DNA from: Streptomyces sennicomposti
GTDB taxonomy: Bacteria; Actinomycetota; Actinomycetes; Streptomycetales; Streptomycetaceae
Direction: 5' to 3'
Assembly: GCF_019890635.1 (NCBI RefSeq)
Contig: NZ_JAIOAB010000040.1
Span: forward strand, 1-64,000
Length of the DNA stretch: 64,000 bases
Every line of letters begins with the position of its first letter. Position 1 is the stretch's first letter. The translations under genes and the position numbers were made by a program. The notes beneath the pieces were generated by a model. It did not search any database. It was not told the origin of the DNA and saw nothing but the letters and a program-made list of their open reading frames with translations. Positions 48,072-56,212 of the stretch are shown piece after piece.

Positions 48072-48545
48072 GCCGGGACGCAGGCTCCGCCGCCGGGTTC
48101 CGCACGGCCCGACCGCCAGGGTTCCCTACGGCCCCGGTGCCAGGGTTCCCTGCGGCCCCGGCGCGGGGGTGCCGCACGACTCCGGCGCGGGGGTTTCGCC
48201 GTGCGGCGGCCTGCGTGGTGCCGGGGGAGTCCGTCGCCTCGGCCTCGCAGCGCCGAGGAGCCCACCGCGTGCCTCGGCTTCGTCGCGCCGAGGAGCCCAC
48301 CGTGTGCGTCGGCCTCGCAGCGCCGAGGAGTCCACCCACCGCGTGCGTCGGCTGACGCTGCGGTGCGCCGCGCACCGGCTCGGCAGCGCTGGGGGCTCCG
48401 CCCCGTGTCGGTCCTGTCAGGCGCGGGGCTTCGCCGTGGCCGGGTGACGCTGCGCTGGGCTCCGCCGCGTACGGGACGGAGCCGTGCCTTCGGCTGCGCC
48501 TCCGCGTCCGCAGGGCTGCGACGCCGGCGTGAGGCCCCGCGTCTC
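48072..48545. repeat. Repeat-rich non-coding gap
   Basis: 474 bases without a gene. 48105-48190 has near-repeats of CAGGGTTCCCT-CGGCCCCGG. GCGCCGAGGAG recurs at 48250, 48285 and 48320 (period 35) inside longer similar units. 48350-48540 is similar degenerate material (GCTGCG, GGCTCCG words). Confidence 0.75.
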
Positions 48546-49088
48546 TCAGTCCCCGGCCTGCTGGAACGCCGTCACCGAGGCGTCCGGGTGGGCCGCGTCG
48601 CTCTTGCCCTGGACCGGGCCGTAGGACCACGCGAAGCTCTGGGCGTCCGACGCCCCCGGCAGCGCGATCTTCAGCGAGGTCGCCGCCAGGCTCTTCGCGT
48701 CGCCCGCCTTGCCGCGGACGTACGTCAGGGTGAAGGACGCGGTGTCGCCCTTGGCGAGCGTCAGCTTCTGCGCCTGCCCCGCCTCGTCGGCCGGCACGGT
48801 CGCCGTGCTGCTCCCGGCGGCCAGGGTGAGGCCGGGGAAGCCGTCCAGGGTGCACTGGGCGCCCTGGTTGGTCAGCGTCACCGGGACGTTGCCGGTGTCC
48901 CCGGCGGCCGGCGCGGCGTTGGCGGGGCCGACCTGGAGGCCGACCTCGCCGATCCGGCAGGCGGTGCTGTCGGTGTTCTTGCTCCCGGTGTCGGCGCCGG
49001 TGGCCTTGCCGTCGCTGCCGCCGCTGTCGCAGGCGGTCAGGAGGAGGGCCGCGGCGAGGGCGGTGACGGTGATCGGAATGGCGCGCAT
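48546..49088 (-). CDS. DUF4232-like secreted lipoprotein
   Basis: 180 aa. Signal peptide ending in lipobox LTAC (residues 17-20), a Gly/Ser/Thr linker, then a beta-sandwich-like domain with VTLTNQGAQCTLDGFPGLTL, the hallmark of DUF4232. These are cell-surface proteins of actinobacteria with unknown role. ATG 49088 has AAGGAACC upstream. Another lipoprotein gene lies 92 bases upstream on the same strand. Confidence 0.85.
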   Translation of the reverse strand: MRAIPITVTALAAALLLTACDSGGSDGKATGADTGSKNTDSTACRIGEVGLQVGPANAAPAAGDTGNVPVTLTNQGAQCTLDGFPGLTLAAGSSTATVPADEAGQAQKLTLAKGDTASFTLTYVRGKAGDAKSLAATSLKIALPGASDAQSFAWSYGPVQGKSDAAHPDASVTAFQQAGD

Positions 49089-49180
49089 GAGGTGGTTCCT
49101 TGGGTCGTGACGATGCTCAAGGATCATCACGTACGAGGGTGCGGCGCGGTTGCCCGCCCCGCCATCGGGCTCCGGAACGC

Positions 49181-49837
49181 TCAGGAGCCGAGACTCGCCG
49201 TGGGGAGCCCCGAGGGTATCGCCCCGCCCTCCGCCCGCGTGTAGGTCTCCGTGCCGAGTCCACCCTCCCAGGTAACGCGGAGAGTGGTCTTGTTGACGGA
49301 GTCCACCGTGCCCGTCGTACGCGCCTTGCACGCGGAGAGGCGCAGCACATGCTTGCCGCCCTCCTCGGCCGCGCTTCCCGCGCAGGTGGTCCGGTCGGTG
49401 GAGAAGAGCGCCGCCTTGCCGCCGTTGACGATCAGGACCACCTCCTTGCCCCCGGTGGTGGCCAGCCAACTGCCGCTCAGCGCCGCGCCCTTCGCGCTCC
49501 CGTCGGACCCGGCGCCCCCGCTCGCGGACGCGGACCCGGTCGCGCTGGGCGCGGTGGAGCCGTCGGGACCGGAGCCGGACGCCGCGCCGGACCCCGAGTG
49601 CGCGCCGGCGGGGGAGTCCGAGCCCCCGCCGCTGTCGCACGCGGTCAGCGCGAGCGCCCCGACCAGGCCGGCCGCCGCGATCCGCCCCGCCCGCCGGACG
49701 GCCGCCACCCCCGGCGCGCTCCGCGCCCCTGCCGTGCTCAGCGTCCTCGTCGCGCCCGCCGTCCTCGTCGCGTCCGCCGTCCTCGGCGCGTCCGTCGCTT
49801 TCGTCGCCCTCGTCGCCCTCGTCACTGGAACCCCCAA
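49181..49837 (-). CDS. Secreted lipoprotein, unknown function
   Basis: 218 aa in the longest form, GTG start. A hydrophobic segment with lipobox LTAC (near residue 66) is followed by a long Ser/Gly/Ala linker and a C-terminal globular domain (about 120-215) with paired cysteines (TTCAGSA, LSACKA). The first 40 residues are a Thr/Arg/Ala repeat (TRATRATKA) encoded by repetitive DNA; the true start may lie later, nearer the signal peptide. Probably co-transcribed with the DUF4232 gene. Confidence 0.65.
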   Translation of the reverse strand: MGVPVTRATRATKATDAPRTADATRTAGATRTLSTAGARSAPGVAAVRRAGRIAAAGLVGALALTACDSGGGSDSPAGAHSGSGAASGSGPDGSTAPSATGSASASGGAGSDGSAKGAALSGSWLATTGGKEVVLIVNGGKAALFSTDRTTCAGSAAEEGGKHVLRLSACKARTTGTVDSVNKTTLRVTWEGGLGTETYTRAEGGAIPSGLPTASLGS

Positions 49838-50678
49838 GCACCCCGAGCTGGAACCGGCCGTCCGGCGACCGGTACGAACGCAGCAAGTTACCAGTGGTTA
49901 CGCCCGACTCGGGAGGCCCGCGAGCCACGCGCCCAGGGCTCGCGAACCACGCGTCCGGGGTCTGCCCGGCCACGCGCCCGGAACCCGCAGTCCACGCGCC
50001 CAGAACCCGCAGTCCACACGTCCAGAACCCGCAGTCCACGCGTCCGAGGCCCGCAGGCCCCGAGCACGGAAGGCCGGCGAACCACGGCCGAGGGCCGGCC
50101 GACCACCCCCAGGAGCCCGCCGACCACCCCCAGGAGCCCGCTGACCACCCCCAGGAGACCTACGGACCACCTGCCGCAAGACGCCCGCACCCCTTGTGGG
50201 AGGCTTCCAGACGTCCGCCGACGGTCGCTCGCGACCGTTGCAGATGCATCCCCGCAACCACGCCCCGCCGAACTCGCCCTACTGCCCGCCTACTTCGCAC
50301 TCCCGTCGGCCGACCCCCGGCGTTCGGCCGACGAAACCGCTTCCCGCCGCCCGCCACCGGTATCCGCCCCCGGCCCCGAACAACCCGTTCCGCAACTGCC
50401 CGGCCGACGCCGGAACAGGTGAGGGGCCGCTTGCGTCTCTCTCTAGTGCACGCGGCGTGCGTACGGCGGGCGTTCACTCGCACAGGCATGGCCGACGCGT
50501 TCGGGGGCAGGCGCAGGAAACGGCTTCGGTAAAGCGCTCGTCAAAGCTGTAACCGCCGAGACACTCCGCGTGCACGTGCATCTGCTCATGCAGCTGCACA
50601 TGAACAAGGTTATGATCCGGGTCAGTTGATCGATGCATCAATGGCCACATCAGCCAGTGCACCACCGGGGAGCGACCT
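49838..50678. repeat. Repeat-rich non-coding gap before the DUF397 gene
   Basis: 841 bases without a supported gene. 49920-50060 contains at least seven variants of CCACGCG-CC-GAACCCGCAGT, with a near-perfect 24-bp period around 49980-50040. 50100-50160 has three copies of a 21-bp unit CGACCACCCCCAGGAGCC. The last 130 bases are less GC-rich and hold the DUF397 promoter. Confidence 0.75.
50569..50641 (+). promoter_or_regulatory. Promoter region of the DUF397 gene with shared 17-bp motif
   Basis: 50569-50585 is the exact reverse complement of 51882-51898 (core GTGCACGTGCATCTGC), in front of the ATPase/XRE pair. TATGAT (50611-50616) is a good -10 box with no clear -35, suggesting activation. 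TTGAT/ATCAA (50626-50641) is a small inverted repeat at the expected transcription start. Confidence 0.55.
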
Positions 50679-50948
50679 GTGAACCACGACGTCGAGGGCG
50701 TGTACGGGGAGTGCGACGTGCACAACGGCATGGCTGCCACGCAGTTGCACGGAGTGGCCTGGCAGAAGAGCAGACACAGCAACTCGCAGGGTTCCTGCGT
50801 GGAGTTCGCGCGGCTGCCGGGCGGTGACGTGGCGGTGCGGAACTCGCGGTTCCCCGACGGGCCCGCACTGGTCTACACGCGCGCCGAGATCGAGGCGATG
50901 CTGCTGGGCGTCAAGGACGGGGAGTTCGACCACCTCGTCGCGGGCTGA
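50679..50948 (+). CDS. DUF397 protein
   Basis: 89 aa. The pattern WQKSRHSNSQGSCVEFARLPGGDVAVRNSRFPDGPALVYTRAEIEAML is the DUF397 domain. In Streptomyces DUF397 proteins pair with XRE-DUF5753 regulators (WhiJ and AbaA-type loci), where the small protein opposes the regulator. GTG 50679 lies behind GGGGAG. The matching ATPase and XRE genes follow within 1.4 kb. Confidence 0.9.
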   Translation: MNHDVEGVYGECDVHNGMAATQLHGVAWQKSRHSNSQGSCVEFARLPGGDVAVRNSRFPDGPALVYTRAEIEAMLLGVKDGEFDHLVAG

Positions 50949-51292
50949 GCAGAATCGGTTCGCCGCCGCCCGGGTGCCGAGAAGCCCCTCCGCCCCGGAG
51001 CGAGAGCGACCGGTCCGCCGAGAGGCGGCCACCCGCCCCCGGCGTCGACGCGCCGCCGAACCACCGCCGCAGTCCCGCCGGTTCGCTCACGTACACACGG
51101 CGAGGCACCCGTTACGCCCCCTCGCAGCACCCATACGCACGGCCGCACGGCCGAAGCAGCCGTACGCCCACCGCGGCACCCATACACAGGCGAAGCCCCC
51201 GTCCACACCCCCCGCAGTCCCCATACACACGGTGAACCACCCGCCGCGCACAGTGACGCGCGTAGATCCTCAACGTGCAAGGGTGTGCGGCA
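50949..51292. other. Non-coding gap with CCCATACAC words
   Basis: 344 bases without a gene. CACCCATACGCACGG, GCACCCATACACAGG and TCCCCATACACACGG recur at intervals of about 50-60 bases between 51127 and 51232. This is another locus-specific degenerate repeat; nothing else is seen. Confidence 0.55.
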
Positions 51293-51796
51293 TCAGTCGG
51301 CGGGGTGGAGGCGGAACAGGGCCCAGACGACCTTGCCACCGAGCCCGCCGGCCATCGGGTGCCAGCCCCAGCTGTCGCTGAAGGAGTCGACGAGGAAGAG
51401 CCCCCGGCCCGACTCGGCGGAGAAGTCCTCGGTGTCCTCGCGCGCCACCGGGCTGTCCTGGCTGGGGTCGCGCACCGCGCACACGAGCCGCTCGGTCCAG
51501 TGCATCAGATGCAGCCGCACCGCCGAGCCCTGCTCGCCCGCCCGTACCGCCGTCGCGGCCGGCAGCGCGTGCCGCAGGGCGTTGGTGACGAGTTCGGAGA
51601 CCACGAGGCAGACGTCGTCGAAACGCTCGCCCAGCTCCCACCGGTCCAGCGTCCCGCGGGTGAACCGCCTGGCCTCGCGCACGGCTTCGTACCGCGCGGG
51701 CAGGGCGCAGGAGGCGGCGTCCGACACGGCCGCGGGGTCCAGCGGGGGAAGGCCCTGCCGTAACGGCTGGAGCATGGTCGATCCATTCGTTGCCAT
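51293..51796 (-). CDS. ATP-binding anti-sigma-type protein (HATPase_c_2)
   Basis: 167 aa. N-box CLVVSELVTNALRHA, followed by the G-box SAESGRGLFLVDSFSDSWGW, the RsbW-like kinase fold. It may phosphorylate or hold a partner, or act in the WhiJ/AbaA-type system with the DUF397 and XRE neighbours. ATG 51796 has GGGAG 7 bases upstream, which decides the start against a longer version. Divergent from the XRE gene. Confidence 0.88.
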   Translation of the reverse strand: MATNGSTMLQPLRQGLPPLDPAAVSDAASCALPARYEAVREARRFTRGTLDRWELGERFDDVCLVVSELVTNALRHALPAATAVRAGEQGSAVRLHLMHWTERLVCAVRDPSQDSPVAREDTEDFSAESGRGLFLVDSFSDSWGWHPMAGGLGGKVVWALFRLHPAD

Positions 51797-52092
51797 GCGA
51801 GGCACTCCCGATAATCCGCGGTCGTTGCGATGCAGCGGTGGTGCGGGACCATGGTTTCGGATGCGCACAGCAGATGCAAGGGCAGATGCACGTGCACGTG
51901 ACCGAATTGGACCCTCACGTACCGCTTGTTGGCCATTTTTTCCGCCATCCCCGCGTCCGTCTCATGCCTCCTTCTTGCCGTGGGCTGCACGATTTCTGCG
52001 ATCTCTTTCCGTTTCCGTAATCGGGCGAGTACAGCTCGAAGTGATTTAGTGGCAGACTGCGGCGCCTAGGACGGTTGGGGAGGCTGGCGAAC
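51797..52092. promoter_or_regulatory. Divergent control region of the ATPase and XRE genes
   Basis: 296 bases without a gene and with lower GC content. 51882-51898 repeats, inverted, the 17-bp motif found before the DUF397 gene; a further half copy GCAGATGC is at 51870-51877. It is the likely common operator of the three genes. Confidence 0.6.
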
Positions 52093-52953
52093 GTGAGCGC
52101 GGGAGAGCCCGGATCGGTGGTGCGGCGGATGCTGCTCGGCTCGCAACTCAGGAGACTGCGGGAGTCGCGGGGGATCACGCGGGAGGCGGCGGGGTACTCG
52201 ATCCGCGCCTCGGAGTCGAAGATCAGCCGGATGGAACTGGGCCGGGTGAGCTTCAAGACCCGGGACGTGGAAGACCTGCTGACCCTGTACGGCATCACGG
52301 ACGAGGCGGAGCGCACCTCGCTCCTCTCGCTCGCCAAGGAGGCCAACGTCGCGGGCTGGTGGCACAGCTACTCCGACGTCCTGCCGAGCTGGTTCCCCAC
52401 CTATGTGGGCCTGGAAGGCGCGGCGTCGCTGATCCGCGTCTACGAAGTCCAGTTCGTGCACGGCCTGTTGCAGACCGAGGAGTACGCCCGCGCGGTGGTC
52501 CGGCGGGGCATGCGCGGCGCGAGCGAGGCCGACGTGGAGCGGCGGGTGGCGCTGCGCCTGGAACGGCAGAAGTACCTCGTCGCCGAGAACGCCCCGGAGC
52601 TGCACATCGTCCTGGACGAGGCCGCCCTGCGCCGCCCCTACGGCGACCGCCAGGTGATGCGCGGCCAGCTCCAGCACCTGATCGAGATCTCCGAGCGGCC
52701 CAACGTGCGGCTGCAGGTCATGCCGTTCAGCTTCGGCGGGCACGCGGGCGAGTCCGGCGCCTTCACGATACTCAGCTTCCCCGAGTCCGATCTGTCGGAC
52801 GTGGTCTACCTGGAGCAGCTGACCAGCGCGCTCTACCTGGACAAGGCCGAGGACGTCGCCCAGTACGAGAAGGCGCTCAAGGAACTCCAGAGCGACAGCC
52901 CCGGCCCCGACGAGAGCCGCGACCTGCTGCGCGGCCTCCTCCAGCTCTCGTAA
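52093..52953 (+). CDS. XRE-family regulator with DUF5753 domain (WhiJ-like)
   Basis: 286 aa. Helix-turn-helix at about 15-70 (LRRLRESRGITREAAGYSIRASESKISRMELGRVSF), then DUF5753 (SWFPTYVGLEGAASLIRVYEVQFVHGLLQTEEYARAV). WhiJ of S. coelicolor and its many paralogues have this build and pair with DUF397 proteins in controlling development. GTG 52093 follows GGGGAGG at nine bases; a TTG further upstream is less likely. Confidence 0.92.
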   Translation: MSAGEPGSVVRRMLLGSQLRRLRESRGITREAAGYSIRASESKISRMELGRVSFKTRDVEDLLTLYGITDEAERTSLLSLAKEANVAGWWHSYSDVLPSWFPTYVGLEGAASLIRVYEVQFVHGLLQTEEYARAVVRRGMRGASEADVERRVALRLERQKYLVAENAPELHIVLDEAALRRPYGDRQVMRGQLQHLIEISERPNVRLQVMPFSFGGHAGESGAFTILSFPESDLSDVVYLEQLTSALYLDKAEDVAQYEKALKELQSDSPGPDESRDLLRGLLQLS

Positions 52954-53088
52954 CAGCCCCGCCGGCTCCCGGCCCGCCGGCGCTCCGGCCCGCCCGGCTG
53001 CCGGTGGCATATGCGTCTCAACTCCCGGACCGCGCGCGTACGATGACGTCCCATCAGACAGTGCGAGCCTGGGATACGAGGGATCACC

Positions 53089-54549
53089 ATGTCGTCCTAC
53101 TTCACCGACCTGGCCCAGCAGTACATCGACGGCGAGTGGCGTCCCGGCAGCGGGTCCTGGGACATCATCGACTTCAACCCGTACGACGGCGAGAAGCTGG
53201 CCTCGATCACCATAGCCACGGTCGACGAGGTCGATCAGGCCTACCGCAGCGCCGAGCGCGCGCAGAAGCAGTGGGCCGCCACCAACCCCTACACCCGCCG
53301 CGCGGTGTTCGAGAAGGCGCTGCGGCTGGTCGAGGAGCGCGAGCGGGAGATCACCGAGGTGATCATCGCCGAGCTGGGCGGCACCCACCTCAAGGCGGCC
53401 TTCGAACTGCACCTGGTCAAGGAGTTCCTGCGCGAGGCGGTGCATCTGGCGCTGGCCCCCGAGGGGAAGATCCTGCCCTCCCCGACCGACGGCAAGGAGA
53501 ACCGCGTCTACCGTGTCCCGGTCGGCGTCGTGGGAGTGATCAGCCCCTTCAACTTCCCCTTCCTGCTGTCCGTCAAGTCGGTCGCGCCGGCGCTCGCGCT
53601 CGGCAACGGCGTGGTGCTCAAGCCGCACCAGAACACGCCGATCGCGGGCGGTTCCCTGGTGGCGAGGATCTTCGAGGACGCGGGGCTGCCGGGCGGTCTG
53701 CTCAACGTCGTCATCACGGACATCGCCGAGATCGGCGACGCCTTCATCGAGCACCCCGTGCCCAAGGTCATCTCCTTCACCGGCTCCGACACGGTCGGCC
53801 GGCACGTGGCCACCGTCTGCGCGTCCCACTTCAAGCGCTCGGTGCTGGAGCTGGGCGGCAACAGCGCGATCGTGGTCCTGGACGACGCCGACCTCGACTA
53901 CGCGGTCGACGCGGCCGTCTTCAGCCGCTACGTGCACCAGGGCCAGGTCTGCATGGCCGCGAACCGGGTCCTGGTGGACCGGTCCGTCGCGGCGGAGTTC
54001 ACCGAGAAGTTCGTCGCCAAGGTCGCCTCGCTGAAGGCCGGCGACCCGCGCGACCCGCAGACGGTCATCGGCCCGGTGATCAACTCCGCCCAGGCGAACG
54101 CGATCTCGGGCGCGGTGGAGCAGGCGATCAGCGAGGGCGCGACCGCCCTGCTGCGCGGCGCCGTCACCGACAACCTGGTCGAGCCGTCGGTGCTGACGGA
54201 CGTGCCCGCCGGCTCCGCGCTGCTCCAGCAGGAGATCTTCGGCCCGGTCGCCTTCCTCGTGCCGTTCGACGGCGAGGAGGAGGCGGTCCGTATCGTCAAC
54301 GACAGCCCGTACGGCCTCAGCGGGGCCGTGCACACGGCGGACATCGAGCGCGGTGTCGCCTTCGCCAAGCGGATCGACACCGGCATGTTCCACGTGAACG
54401 ACGGCACGGTCCACGACGAGCCGCTGGTCCCGTTCGGCGGCGAGAAGCACTCCGGCATCGGCCGGCTCAACGGGGAGACGACCGTGGACGCCTTCACCAC
54501 GATCAAGTGGATCTCGGTGCAGCACGGCCGCAGCGGCTTCCCGTTCTGA
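53089..54549 (+). CDS. NAD(P)-dependent aldehyde dehydrogenase
   Basis: 486 aa. Catalytic Cys288 (GQVCMAANR), general base Glu254 (LELGGN), cofactor loop SFTGSDTVG. The pattern is nearest to benzaldehyde/vanillin-type dehydrogenases. It oxidises an aldehyde to the acid; the substrate cannot be read. ATG 53089 follows GAGGGATCACC. Monocistronic, with a hairpin terminator 70 bases after the stop. Confidence 0.92.
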   Translation: MSSYFTDLAQQYIDGEWRPGSGSWDIIDFNPYDGEKLASITIATVDEVDQAYRSAERAQKQWAATNPYTRRAVFEKALRLVEEREREITEVIIAELGGTHLKAAFELHLVKEFLREAVHLALAPEGKILPSPTDGKENRVYRVPVGVVGVISPFNFPFLLSVKSVAPALALGNGVVLKPHQNTPIAGGSLVARIFEDAGLPGGLLNVVITDIAEIGDAFIEHPVPKVISFTGSDTVGRHVATVCASHFKRSVLELGGNSAIVVLDDADLDYAVDAAVFSRYVHQGQVCMAANRVLVDRSVAAEFTEKFVAKVASLKAGDPRDPQTVIGPVINSAQANAISGAVEQAISEGATALLRGAVTDNLVEPSVLTDVPAGSALLQQEIFGPVAFLVPFDGEEEAVRIVNDSPYGLSGAVHTADIERGVAFAKRIDTGMFHVNDGTVHDEPLVPFGGEKHSGIGRLNGETTVDAFTTIKWISVQHGRSGFPF

Positions 54550-54619
54550 CCCGTCCCGCCTGACCCCGGCCCGCCCTGACCCTCCCGTTCGGCCCTTTTC
54601 CTGCTGACCCTTCCCGCCC

Positions 54620-54654
54620 GGACCCTTGCGGACAGAACCTGACCGCAAGGGTCC
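54620..54654 (+). terminator. Hairpin terminator after the aldehyde dehydrogenase
   Basis: Perfect 12-bp stem (54620-54631 with 54643-54654), 11-base loop, no T tract. Confidence 0.75.
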
Positions 54655-54745
54655 GTAGCGTGATCTGTGTCGGGGCGAGAGGGCGCCGGCGACGCCCATA
54701 CGGGCGGTACGGGCGAGACGCGATACGGAAGAAGGGCGGGCCGTC

Positions 54746-55288
54746 ATGGTCACTCATGTGCGTGCCGAGGAGCGGGGCGACGAGCGCGGGGCGCTGCTGG
54801 CGTTCCTGGAGGAGCAGCGCGGCGGCATCCGGCGGACACTGCTCGGGCTGACCGAGGAGCAGGCGCGGCAGCGGCCGAGCGCGAGCGAGCTGTCCCTCGG
54901 CGGGCTGCTCAAGCATGTCGCGGAGGTCGAGCAGGGCTGGATCGCGCGGGCGAAGCAGGAGCCGCCGGAGGTGCGGCGCGACGCGTCGAACTGGCACGAG
55001 TGCTTCGTGCTCGGCGCGGACGAGACGGTCGCCGGGCAGCTCGCGTACTGGGAGAAGGTGGCCGCCGAGACGGAGGCGTACGTCCGTTCGGTCCCCAGCC
55101 TGGACGACACCTTCCCGCTGCCGAACGACCCCTGGTTCCCGCCGGACGAGGCGGTCTCGGTGCGCTGGCTGTGTCTGCACCTGATCCGGGAGACGGCCCG
55201 GCACGCGGGGCACGCCGACATCATCCGGGAGTCGCTGGACGGGAAGACGGCGTACGAGCTGGTGGCCCTGGCGGAGCAGCAGGACTGA
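54746..55288 (+). CDS. DinB-like (DUF664) metal-dependent protein
   Basis: 180 aa four-helix bundle of the mini-DinB/DUF664 type: LLKHVAEVEQGWI has the first metal-binding His, and HLIRETARHAGHADIIRE the second His pair. Related proteins include mycothiol-dependent enzymes and thiol transferases. The substrate is unknown. ATG 54746 was chosen as the first good start. Confidence 0.85.
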   Translation: MVTHVRAEERGDERGALLAFLEEQRGGIRRTLLGLTEEQARQRPSASELSLGGLLKHVAEVEQGWIARAKQEPPEVRRDASNWHECFVLGADETVAGQLAYWEKVAAETEAYVRSVPSLDDTFPLPNDPWFPPDEAVSVRWLCLHLIRETARHAGHADIIRESLDGKTAYELVALAEQQD

Positions 55289-55443
55289 CCCACCCGCACG
55301 GCGTCATCCGGCCCCGCCGTCGGCAGCCGAGGGCGCGATGCGGCCCGCCGCCGACGGCACGAGGGCACGATCCGGTCCCGTTGTCCAGCCCGACCCGGCC
55401 CCGGCGGTGAACGGGGCCGGGTCCCGGCCATAACCTGGACCGC

Positions 55444-56085
55444 ATGTCAGCGATCCGCCTCCTGGTCCTGGGCGCCGTCCGCCAGCACGGGCGCGCCCAC
55501 GGCTACCAGGTGCGCGGCGACCTGGAGTACTGGGGCGCCCACGAGTGGTCCAATGCCAAGCCCGGCTCGGTCTACCACGCGCTGAAGCAGCTGGCGAAGC
55601 AGGGACTGCTGCTCGCCCACGAGACCGCCCCCTCCACGGCCGGCGGCCCGCCCCGCACCGAGTACGAGATCACCGACGCGGGCGCCGAGGAGTACTTCCG
55701 GCTGCTGCGCGAGGCCCTCGTGGCCTACGACCAGCGCACGGACGTCCGCTCCGCCGCCATCGGCTTCCTGGTCGACCTGCCCCGGGACGAGGCGATCGCC
55801 CTGCTCAAGGAGCGCATCCGGCGCATCGGGCGGTGGCGGTCGGAGGTCACCGAGCACTACGTCCCCGAGGGCGGTCCCGAACAGCTCGGTCACATCGGCG
55901 AGATCATGAACCTGTGGGTGCACACGGCGGACTCCGAGGCCGCCTGGACCCAGGGCCTGGTGGACCGTCTGGAGCGCGGCGCCTACACCTTCGCGGGCGA
56001 GGGCGAGCCGTTCGTCGGCGTCCTCGCGGACGGCCAGGAGAACCCGTACGCGACGGGCGAGCGGCACCCCGGCGACGACGGCTGA
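55444..56085 (+). CDS. PadR-family transcriptional regulator
   Basis: 213 aa. Winged helix (RLLVLGAVRQHGRAHGYQVRGDL ... KPGSVYHALKQLAKQGLL) followed by a C-terminal helical dimerisation domain. PadR proteins usually repress a neighbouring transporter or enzyme. The next gene is the tipA homologue, so the local target is not evident. The 3' end runs into short tandem repeats. Confidence 0.9.
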   Translation: MSAIRLLVLGAVRQHGRAHGYQVRGDLEYWGAHEWSNAKPGSVYHALKQLAKQGLLLAHETAPSTAGGPPRTEYEITDAGAEEYFRLLREALVAYDQRTDVRSAAIGFLVDLPRDEAIALLKERIRRIGRWRSEVTEHYVPEGGPEQLGHIGEIMNLWVHTADSEAAWTQGLVDRLERGAYTFAGEGEPFVGVLADGQENPYATGERHPGDDG

Positions 56086-56100
56086 CGACGACCGCTGACG

Positions 56101-56139
56101 GCGACGGCTGGCGGCGACGGCTGGCGGCGACGGCAGGCG
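56101..56139. repeat. 13-bp tandem repeats after the padR gene
   Basis: GCGACGGCTGGCG occurs at 56101-56113 and 56114-56126, and with one change at 56127-56139. Further degenerate units reach back into the last codons of padR. Confidence 0.85.
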
Positions 56140-56154
56140 GCCGGCCGTTCCGGC

Positions 56155-56185
56155 TTGCACCTCACGCGGCGTGAGGGCCGACCGT
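56155..56185 (+). promoter_or_regulatory. tipA-type promoter with TipA operator
   Basis: TTGCAC (56155-56160) and GACCGT (56180-56185) are 19 bases apart, the long spacer typical of MerR-controlled promoters. CCTCACG/CGTGAGG (56160-56166, 56170-56176) is an inverted repeat in the spacer. The whole region closely resembles the thiostrepton-inducible tipA promoter of S. lividans. Confidence 0.88.
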
Positions 56186-56212
56186 GGACGGCGTACCGAG
56201 AAGGGAGCGGAA

